Below are positions 6,867 to 12,217 of a stretch of DNA of 12,217 nucleotides, piece after piece. Source of the stretch: Methylovirgula sp. (lineage in GTDB: Bacteria; Pseudomonadota; Alphaproteobacteria; Rhizobiales; Beijerinckiaceae); assembly GCA_030038595.1 (NCBI GenBank), contig JASHSW010000078.1, forward strand, positions 1 to 12,217, given 5' to 3'. Made by a program: the position numbers and the translations under genes. The notes under the pieces are model-generated. The model did no database searches. It was not told the origin of the DNA and was given only the letters and a program-made list of their open reading frames with translations. Numbering within the stretch: the first letter of the stretch is position 1; each line of letters begins with the position of its first letter.

Positions 6867-7563
6867 ATACATAGCCGACACCGCGGACGGACTTGATCAA
6901 GGCGGGCCGTTTGGGATCGCGTTCGATCTTCTTGCGAAGCCGGGCGATCTGCGCGTCAATCGTCCTATCGAAGGCCTCGAGATTGCGACTGCGCGTCAAG
7001 TCCATCAATATTTCGCGCGCAAAGACACGTCCCGGCTGTTTGGCGAGGAGCGCCAACATGTCGAATTCGCCAGTCGTCAGGACGACCTCCGTGCCGTCCG
7101 CCGCCAACAATTGGCGGCGGGCGATGTCGAGCTGCCAACCCCCGAAACGCAAAATCGTCTTGCTTTCTCCGGTCGGAGACGCCGTGGGCTGGCGGCGGCG
7201 TAGAACGGTTCGTACCCTTGCCAGCACTTCGCGAAGATGAAACGGTTTCGGGACGTAATCGTCAGCACCCACTTCGAGTCCGACGACCCGATCCACGACG
7301 TCATCGCGCCCCGTCAGCATGATGATCGGCACATCCGACTGCGCGCGAATCTCGCGGGCCAGCGCCAAACCGTCCTCGCCTCCGGCCAGCCCGAGGTCGA
7401 GTAAGATAATGTCAACCGAGGATTTGTCCAAGCAATCCCGCAGGCCTGCGCCGTTGGCGACAGTGGTGACGCGATATCCTTCGTCCTCGAAATAGCGAAG
7501 CAGCATCTGCCGAATGCGCGCATCGTCATCGACGACGAGGATGTGTTCACTGCGTTTGGCCAT
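6850..7563 (-). CDS. OmpR/PhoB-family response regulator, FxkR-like by context
   Basis: The 237-residue transcription factor has a complete receiver domain: Asp12/Asp13 acidic pair, Asp56 phosphoacceptor (in IILLDL), Thr84 (IIMLTGR) and Lys106 (VPKPF). A winged-helix DNA-binding domain follows (about 130-235), ending RTIDAQIARLRKKIE and RGVGYVFTG, the OmpR/PhoB signature. It has no partner kinase of its own; instead it is divergent from fixK and the hybrid FixL-like kinase. That matches FxkR of Rhizobium etli, an OmpR-type regulator that replaces FixJ in activating fixK. The family is certain; the FxkR role is inferred from context. I chose ATG 7563 (MAKRSEHILVVDD), since a start at 7599 would run into the putative operator at 7595-7610. 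The Shine-Dalgarno is weak. Confidence 0.88.
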   Translation of the reverse strand: MAKRSEHILVVDDDARIRQMLLRYFEDEGYRVTTVANGAGLRDCLDKSSVDIILLDLGLAGGEDGLALAREIRAQSDVPIIMLTGRDDVVDRVVGLEVGADDYVPKPFHLREVLARVRTVLRRRQPTASPTGESKTILRFGGWQLDIARRQLLAADGTEVVLTTGEFDMLALLAKQPGRVFAREILMDLTRSRNLEAFDRTIDAQIARLRKKIERDPKRPALIKSVRGVGYVFTGKT

Positions 7564-7594
7564 GATTCGAGCTTCGAGACACGGTCCGAAGGCT

Positions 7595-7610
7595 GTCACA
7601 AACCGTTACA
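7595..7610 (+). promoter_or_regulatory. Direct repeat GTCACA-N4-GTTACA, putative OmpR-type operator of fixK
   Basis: Two near-identical hexamers are spaced with a 10-bp period, the geometry bound by tandem OmpR/PhoB-family regulators. The repeat lies in the 139-bp gap between the divergent response regulator and fixK, 92 bp before the fixK ATG. From memory it agrees with the GTTACA-type K-box proposed for FxkR. The extended context CTGTCACA-AACC-GTTACAATTTT also resembles a Pho box, so PhoB is an alternative binder. Confidence 0.6.
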
Positions 7611-7701
7611 ATTTTGCACGAACAGTCATGCAGCTACCGCTTCGACATCACAAACGCCCGCTTTACTGCAGCCATCGAAAACGCAGGGAAGGGACTTAAT
7701 C

Positions 7702-8451
7702 ATGTTCTCCGAAAGCGCGCAAACAGCGATCGCCGGACACGCAAGTGGGGGGTTTGTCCCGCCGACAGCGCCCACTTTGCGGTCTCTTTTCGGCCGCCAG
7801 CCGATCGAAAAGTTCGAAGCCGGAACAGCCATTCTATGGGAAGGCGATGATGCCTCGCATATTTTTGAGGTTACCGAAGGCGTGCTTCGTGTCTTTCGCA
7901 TCCTGGGCGACGGCCGGCGCGTCATCACCGGGTTCCTCTATCCCGGCGACATTCTCGGCGTCTCGCTCAAGGACCGCTATCTTTATAGCGTGGAAGCGGT
8001 AACCCACGCGCAGGTGCGGCGTTTCGGCCGCAATCGTTTCCAAGAGGAGATCAGCCGTTCGCCCGAACTGCGTCCGCAGCTCTTCTCGCGGCTCTGCGAT
8101 GAAATGGCCGCGGCGCAGGACCAGATGGTTCTTCTTGCCCGCAAAAATGCCGAGGAACGGGTGTGCAGCTTTCTCCTTTTGATGGCGCGCCGTGTGAAGG
8201 CCGATCAACAGACCACACCCGTCATCGAAATTGCCATGACGCGTCTCGATATGGCGGATTATCTCGGCCTGACCATCGAGACGGTATCGCGCACCATGAC
8301 CAAGCTTGCGAGCCGCGGCGTGATCGCGCCCAGCGGCCGGCATGGCCTCAAGATTCTCAAGTTTGCGAAGCTTGTGGCGCTTGCGGGCGACGGCGATGAG
8401 GAGGATAAAACGGATTCTAATTACGCCCGACGGGCGGTCTGGCCCAACTGA
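7702..8451 (+). CDS. fixK: FixK-like Crp/Fnr-family transcription regulator
   Basis: The 249-residue regulator has a cyclic-nucleotide-binding-like domain (about 28-140), a dimerisation helix (AAAQDQMVLLARKNAEERV) and a helix-turn-helix (about 178-208). Glu193, Ser196 and Arg197 in TIETVSR match the FNR/FixK residues that read TTGAT-N4-ATCAA. It lacks the N-terminal cysteine cluster of FNR; the only cysteines are 132 and 155. It should therefore not sense oxygen through an iron-sulfur cluster, which marks it as FixK rather than FNR/FnrN. By alignment from memory, Thr180 sits where Bradyrhizobium FixK2 has its redox-active Cys183. ATG 7702 follows GGGAAGGGA. The kinase gene begins 20 bp after its stop, implying one operon. 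The charged tail after about residue 229 looks poorly folded. Confidence 0.9.
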   Translation: MFSESAQTAIAGHASGGFVPPTAPTLRSLFGRQPIEKFEAGTAILWEGDDASHIFEVTEGVLRVFRILGDGRRVITGFLYPGDILGVSLKDRYLYSVEAVTHAQVRRFGRNRFQEEISRSPELRPQLFSRLCDEMAAAQDQMVLLARKNAEERVCSFLLLMARRVKADQQTTPVIEIAMTRLDMADYLGLTIETVSRTMTKLASRGVIAPSGRHGLKILKFAKLVALAGDGDEEDKTDSNYARRAVWPN

Positions 8452-8471
8452 AATTCCCAGTCTGCGGAAGT

Positions 8472-10385
8472 ATGGAAACGATCAAGCCGCAAGTTATCGG
8501 GGAGAAAGGCCTCGACGAGATTGCCCGCGTCTTGGATGGCGCCAACGTCATCGTCCATGGCCTCGACGGCGTCATCTCGCGTTGGACGACCGGCTGCGAG
8601 CAACTTTATGGTTGGACTCGGCAAGAGGCCGTCGGTCGGGTCGTGCACAACATGCTCGCGACCGTTTTTCCGGAGCCGCTCGACGACATACGGGCACGTG
8701 TCGCAAATGTTGGCGCATGGTGGGGCGAGCTGGCCCACCAGCATAGAGACGGGCATACTGTGTCGGTCGCCAGCCGCTGGGTGGCGTTGCTGCCGGAAGG
8801 CCGTCCGGGGCTCGTTATTTTGCAGACGAACAGCGATATCAGCGATCTGAAGGAAACGCAGGCGGGCCTCGCCGCGCGCGAGGCGCATTTGCGCTCGATT
8901 CTCGACACCGTCCCGGAGGCCATGGTGGTGATCGACGAAACCGGTACCGTGAGCTCGTTCAGCGCCGCGGCGGAAAAGCTGTTCGGCTATCCCGCCAACG
9001 AGGTTTGCGGCCGCAACGTGAAGATGCTCATGCCCTCGCCGGATCGCGAGGCGCACGACGGCTATATTTCGCGCTATCTCACGACCGGCGAGCGGCGCAT
9101 CATCGGTTACGGACGCATCGTAACGGGGCTGCGCAAGGACGGAACGACCTTTCCGATGGAGCTCGCGATCGGCGAAGCGCTCGCCAACGGCAAACGCATT
9201 TTCACGGGGTTTATCCGCGATCTGACGAGCCGCCACAGGATGGAAGACGAGTTGCGCCAGGCGCAGAAGATGGAGGCCGTCGGCCAGCTAACCGGCGGCA
9301 TCGCCCATGACTTCAATAATTTGCTGACCGTGATCTCCGGCAATCTCGAAATGATCGAGAACCGAATCGACGATGACAAGCTGCGCGAGCTGTTGCGCGA
9401 GGCGCAGAATGCCACGACGGATGGCGCGAAATTGACGGAGCAGCTTCTGGCCTTCGGACGGCGCCAGCCGCTCAATCCGAAACTCACCGACGTCGGCAAG
9501 CTTATCGCCGACTTCTCGGATCTGCTGCGTCGAACGCTCGGCGAGACGATCGAGCTTCGTACCGTCGTGAAGGGCGCCTCGAATCAGGCGCTGGTCGATG
9601 CATCCCAGTTGCAGAACGTTCTGCTCAATCTGGCGCTCAATGCGCGCGATGCCATGCCGCGCGGCGGCAGTTTGACCGTCGAGATTTCTCCGGCCAAACT
9701 CGATCTCGATTACGTGCAGATGTATCCGGAGCTGCGTACCGGCGACTACGTGCTTGTCTCGGTCACCGATAGCGGGATCGGCATGTCGGCCGAGGTGAAG
9801 GCGCGCGCTTTCGAACCCTTCTTCACCACCAAAGGACCTGGTTCCGGAACCGGCCTCGGACTCAGCATGGTATATGGATTCGTCAAACAGTCCGGCGGCC
9901 ACATCCAGCTTTACAGCGAACCGGGCCAAGGGACGAGCGTGCGGTTCTTTTTGCCCGCCGTTCATGGCGATCGGATCGGTGGCAAAATCGCTAAGCCTGC
10001 CGCGGGCGACGAGATTCTCCGCGGCCACGAAGCCATCCTCGTCGTGGAAGACGATCCGCGCGTGCGTCGGGTCGCCGTGAGTCGTCTCAAGGATGCCGGT
10101 TATCAGGTGGTCGAAGCCGAGACCGCCGCGCAAGCCCTCATTCTGCTTGCCGAGCACCCGGATATCGCGCTGTTGTTTACCGACATCGCAATGCCGGGTG
10201 GTATGACCGGGGATGAACTGGCGCGGGAGGTCCGCGCCATGCGGCCGGACATCAAGATCCTGTTTACCTCCGGCTATGCCGAACCGCGCATTGCAGGACG
10301 CGAGTTGGCGCGGGCAAGGAGCTGGCTCAAAAAGCCCTATACCGCAATGGAACTGGCGGCCCGCCTGAGAGAGCTGCTCGACTAA
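8472..10385 (+). CDS. Hybrid FixL-like oxygen-sensing histidine kinase with C-terminal receiver
   Basis: The 637-residue protein has no membrane segment, so it is a soluble kinase. Domains in order: PAS (about 15-125), FixL-type heme PAS (about 135-252), dimerisation/H-box with His279 in GGIAHDFNN, ATPase domain (about 370-495; N-box, DSGIGMS, GTGLGLS), and a receiver (522-637) with Asp527/528, Asp571 and Lys621. The heme PAS matches Bradyrhizobium FixL closely. His195 in HDGYISRY equals the heme ligand His200, and Arg201, Ile210, Arg215, Leu231 and Ile233 equal Arg206, Ile215, Arg220, Leu236 and Ile238. Tyr213 replaces Ile218. The architecture fits the hybrid FixL (hFixL) class, which works without FixJ. 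The spacing from GGAAG to ATG is only one base, so it may be translated by coupling to fixK, whose stop is 20 bp upstream. Confidence 0.9.
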   Translation: METIKPQVIGEKGLDEIARVLDGANVIVHGLDGVISRWTTGCEQLYGWTRQEAVGRVVHNMLATVFPEPLDDIRARVANVGAWWGELAHQHRDGHTVSVASRWVALLPEGRPGLVILQTNSDISDLKETQAGLAAREAHLRSILDTVPEAMVVIDETGTVSSFSAAAEKLFGYPANEVCGRNVKMLMPSPDREAHDGYISRYLTTGERRIIGYGRIVTGLRKDGTTFPMELAIGEALANGKRIFTGFIRDLTSRHRMEDELRQAQKMEAVGQLTGGIAHDFNNLLTVISGNLEMIENRIDDDKLRELLREAQNATTDGAKLTEQLLAFGRRQPLNPKLTDVGKLIADFSDLLRRTLGETIELRTVVKGASNQALVDASQLQNVLLNLALNARDAMPRGGSLTVEISPAKLDLDYVQMYPELRTGDYVLVSVTDSGIGMSAEVKARAFEPFFTTKGPGSGTGLGLSMVYGFVKQSGGHIQLYSEPGQGTSVRFFLPAVHGDRIGGKIAKPAAGDEILRGHEAILVVEDDPRVRRVAVSRLKDAGYQVVEAETAAQALILLAEHPDIALLFTDIAMPGGMTGDELAREVRAMRPDIKILFTSGYAEPRIAGRELARARSWLKKPYTAMELAARLRELLD

Positions 10386-10390
10386 CTCAT

Positions 10391-10408
10391 CGGAGCGCAG
10401 CAGCTCCG
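10391..10408 (+). terminator. Possible hairpin after the hybrid kinase gene
   Basis: CGGAGC and GCTCCG can pair around a six-base loop five bases after the kinase stop codon. No run of T follows, so this is at best a weak or Rho-assisted terminator. It lies in the 228-bp gap between two convergent genes, where termination is expected. Confidence 0.3.
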
Positions 10409-10613
10409 CGCGGCAGAATTGTCTCATTCCGTCGCCGTCTTGCCGCAGCGATCATGGGGCGCGGCTTCCCACGAGGTATTTCCTGAAGATCGCATCGGCA
10501 CGTTATTTTCCTTGCTTCGCTTCCGGGCCGCGGCTGTACGTTAAAAGGGATTCCGCAGGGGGAGGCCTTCGCGGCCCAGATGTTTGATCAGGCTTGGTGT
10601 CCTGGCTTCATCA

Positions 10614-11651
10614 TTAGGCGGCGATGATAACCTTCAGCGCATGCGTATCGGCGGCGTGGCTGAACGTCTCATAGGCATCGAGGATGTGATCGAGGGTGAA
10701 GCGATGCGTGATCAGCCGGGTAGGATCGATCTTCTTCGCTTCCACGGTCTTCAGGAGCATTGGCGTCGAAACCGTATCGACGAGGCGCGTCGTGATCTCG
10801 ATATTTTGCGACCATAACCACTCCAAGTGCAGGTCGACCTTTTTGCCGTGCACACCAATGTTGGCGATGACGCCGCCCGGCGCGACAATGTCTTCACAGA
10901 GCTGGAAAGTCGCCGGTATGCCGACCGCCTCGATGGCGGTATCGACGCCGCGGCCGCTGGTCAGCGCCTTTACCGCTTCGGCCGCCCCGCCGTTGCCGCT
11001 GTTGATCGTGTGCGTGGCGCCCAACTGACGGGCCAATCCCAGGCGATTGTCGTCGAGATCGATCATGACGATCTGCGCGGGAGAATAGAACAGCGCGGTT
11101 AGCAGCGCCGCGAGGCCAATTGGGCCGGACCCGACAATCGCTACAGTTGACCCGGGCGCCACTTTGCCGTTGAGCACGCCGCATTCGAAACCGGTCGGCA
11201 GAATGTCGCTGAGCATGACAAGTGCCTCTTCGTCGGCTCCTTCGGGAATATGATAGAGGCTTGTGTCGGCATGCGGCGTGCGCACATATTCGGCCTGCGT
11301 TCCGTCGATCTCATTGCCGAGAATCCAACCGCCGGTCGTGCAATGCGAATACATGCCACGCCGGCAATATTCGCAGATTCCGCAGGCCGAGATGCATGAG
11401 ATGAGCACCTTGTCGCCGGGCCGGAACGACGTTACGCCGGGTCCGATCGAATCGATCACGCCGACACCCTCATGGCCGAGAATCCGCCCCGGCTTGCAGG
11501 TCGAAACGTCGCCCTTCAGAATGTGAAGGTCGGTACCGCAAATCGTGGTTTTCACCATCTTCACGATCGCGTCGCCGGGATCCTTGATCTTTGGCTTGGG
11601 GCGCTCTTCGAGGGCTTTGGAACCGGGGCCACGATAGACGAGGGCTTTCAT
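10614..11651 (-). CDS. Zinc-dependent alcohol dehydrogenase (medium-chain family)
   Basis: The 345-residue cytoplasmic enzyme should interconvert an alcohol and an aldehyde or ketone with NAD(H). The catalytic zinc ligands are Cys38 (TICGTD), His60 and Glu61 (GHEG), with Asp149 in the fourth position. The structural zinc site is complete: Cys90, 93, 96 and 104. The Rossmann loop GSGPIG is at 174-179, and Asp198 at the end of the second strand favours NAD over NADP. The exact substrate cannot be told. The ATG at 11651 has GGAG about eight bases upstream. It is downstream of the PHB-type reductase and a 95-residue gene on the same strand, with a FixK/FNR-like box 83 bp before the start. That supports a role in disposing of reductant at low oxygen. 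Confidence 0.93.
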   Translation of the reverse strand: MKALVYRGPGSKALEERPKPKIKDPGDAIVKMVKTTICGTDLHILKGDVSTCKPGRILGHEGVGVIDSIGPGVTSFRPGDKVLISCISACGICEYCRRGMYSHCTTGGWILGNEIDGTQAEYVRTPHADTSLYHIPEGADEEALVMLSDILPTGFECGVLNGKVAPGSTVAIVGSGPIGLAALLTALFYSPAQIVMIDLDDNRLGLARQLGATHTINSGNGGAAEAVKALTSGRGVDTAIEAVGIPATFQLCEDIVAPGGVIANIGVHGKKVDLHLEWLWSQNIEITTRLVDTVSTPMLLKTVEAKKIDPTRLITHRFTLDHILDAYETFSHAADTHALKVIIAA

Positions 11652-11727
11652 GACGAATTCTCCGCCGGCGGGAACGAGGAAACCTTTTCATCGGAAGAAG
11701 AAAGTCAAGCGGGCGTCTTTGGCGGCA

Positions 11728-11741
11728 TTGATATGGATCAG
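11728..11741 (-). promoter_or_regulatory. FixK/FNR-like box upstream of alcohol dehydrogenase
   Basis: On the plus strand the site reads TTGAT-ATGG-ATCAG, nine of ten to TTGAT-N4-ATCAA, the best match in the window. Its centre is about 83 bp before the dehydrogenase ATG. It overlaps the stop codon of the 95-residue gene upstream. I see no good -10 element at the expected place (about 11700-11705), which lowers confidence that it is a promoter site. Confidence 0.5.
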
Positions 11742-12025
11742 GCCGTCCGGCGCTCGCCTGATTTGGTCGCATCCTGGAACGTCGTCTGCTCGTGCAGGCG
11801 GAGAAGTTCGCAGATCGTTCCGGTGATTTTCCTGTCCGTTGCCGCCGAAAGGTGTTGCTGGCCGGAGACATCGGCATAGAGCGCATGCAGCTCGGCAGCC
11901 AGCTCTCGAAGCCGATCGACTTGTGACTCGGGCACGCGGAGCGCCGCGCTGTAGGAAGCTCCTCGCCATTTTCTCAGAGCGTTGATACGCTTTAGACCGA
12001 TGCTGACTGGGTCCTTGTCCATCAT
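11738..12025 (-). CDS. Conserved-looking small helical protein, function unknown
   Basis: This 95-residue protein (94 if the second ATG, at 12022, is used) has no signal peptide or membrane segment and belongs to no family I recognise. It looks mostly helical: a basic start (GLKRINALRKWRG), a heptad-like stretch (VDRLRELAAELHALYADV) and a second helix (DRKITGTICELLRLHEQT). GGGAAG lies 3 bases before the first ATG and 6 before the second, so the second start is equally likely. It lies 52 bp after the acetoacetyl-CoA reductase stop and 86 bp before the dehydrogenase start, all on one strand, so it may share their transcript. A small partner or regulatory protein is possible, but that is a guess. 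Confidence 0.65.
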   Translation of the reverse strand: MMDKDPVSIGLKRINALRKWRGASYSAALRVPESQVDRLRELAAELHALYADVSGQQHLSAATDRKITGTICELLRLHEQTTFQDATKSGERRTA

Positions 12026-12077
12026 GATCTTCCCAACTTTGCTGTCTGGCAGAATCTCCTAATCGCTTGCCGGAAAC

Positions 12078-12217
12078 CTACGCCATGTATTTTCCGCCGT
12101 TGATCGACAAAGTCGCGCCGGTGATGAAGCCCGAGTCGTCGTCCACCAGGAATAAAATGCCGCGGGCGATTTCTTCCGGTTTGGCAAGCCGGCCGATGGG
12201 TACGCCGGCCACGATGT
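12078..12217 (-). CDS. phbB: Acetoacetyl-CoA reductase (PhaB/PhbB-like), C-terminal part only
   Basis: Only the last 45 codons are in the window; the gene continues past the right edge. The reading frame ends in TAG at 12080-12078. The visible residues include PIGRLAKPEEIARG, then a segment GFITGATLSINGGKYMA at the very end. This is the classic C-terminus of short-chain dehydrogenases of the 3-ketoacyl reductase/PhaB type, and the NGGKYMA ending favours acetoacetyl-CoA reductase (NADPH-dependent, polyhydroxybutyrate synthesis) over FabG. The catalytic Ser-Tyr-Lys and cofactor loop lie outside, so the exact member is not proven. Confidence 0.8.
   Translation of the reverse strand, partial: IVAGVPIGRLAKPEEIARGILFLVDDDSGFITGATLSINGGKYMA

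Noticed and set aside
6891..6901. CTTGATCAAG palindrome inside the response-regulator gene
   Set aside because: It lies in coding DNA and the half-sites abut with no four-base spacer, so it is not an FNR/FixK site.
9288..10427. Long minus-strand open frame of 379 codons opposite the hybrid kinase
   Set aside because: It mirrors the kinase and receiver domains on the other strand and contains no known motif; the plus-strand protein explains the sequence.
10584..10592. TTGATCAGG in the gap between the kinase and dehydrogenase genes
   Set aside because: There is no second half-site at the required spacing, and the position lies downstream of both convergent genes.
12100..12115. TTGATCGACAA near the right edge
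   Set aside because: It is inside the acetoacetyl-CoA reductase coding sequence and the TTG-to-CAA spacing is five, not eight.

Overview
The window looks like chromosomal DNA of an alphaproteobacterium, most likely a member of the Hyphomicrobiales (Rhizobiales). GC is high, and the gene families fit: a FixL-type heme-PAS kinase, a FixK-type regulator, a STAS-MlaE lipid transporter and a PHB-type reductase. I cannot name the genus from sequence alone; a Beijerinckiaceae/Methylocystaceae-like or Bradyrhizobium-like background is only a guess.

Layout. (1) 1-466 holds no gene I can support. (2) 467-691 (+) encodes a small secreted four-cysteine protein. (3) 833-1837 (-) encodes an exported L,D-transpeptidase-like protein, followed by about 530 bp without a gene. 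(4) 2368-6264 (+) is a tight four-gene operon: a tandem universal stress protein, then an Mla-type lipid ABC transporter made of a STAS-MlaE permease, an MlaF ATPase, and an MlaD protein fused to what looks like the PqiC-type auxiliary domain. (5) 6390-6866 (+) is a small GNAT-like protein whose end overlaps that of a convergent gene. (6) 6850-10385 is a regulatory locus: an OmpR/PhoB-type response regulator (-), divergent from a FixK-like regulator and a soluble hybrid FixL-like kinase (both +). (7) 10614-12217 (-) carries the end of an acetoacetyl-CoA reductase gene, a 95-residue unknown and a zinc alcohol dehydrogenase.

How the parts may work together. The three regulators match the hFixL-FxkR-FixK arrangement known from Rhizobium etli, in which an OmpR-type regulator replaces FixJ. 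The 139-bp gap between the response regulator and fixK carries a 10-bp-period direct repeat (GTCACA-N4-GTTACA), a plausible response-regulator site. FixK/FNR-like boxes (TTG-N8-CAA type) lie upstream of the usp-mla operon (2287-2300), the GNAT-like gene (6318-6331) and the alcohol dehydrogenase (11728-11741, one mismatch to the ten-base consensus). The simplest reading is a self-contained low-oxygen circuit: the heme kinase senses oxygen, the OmpR-type regulator switches on fixK, and FixK drives neighbouring genes for stress tolerance, outer-membrane lipid transport and reductant disposal. The protein families are seen directly; the wiring is inferred.
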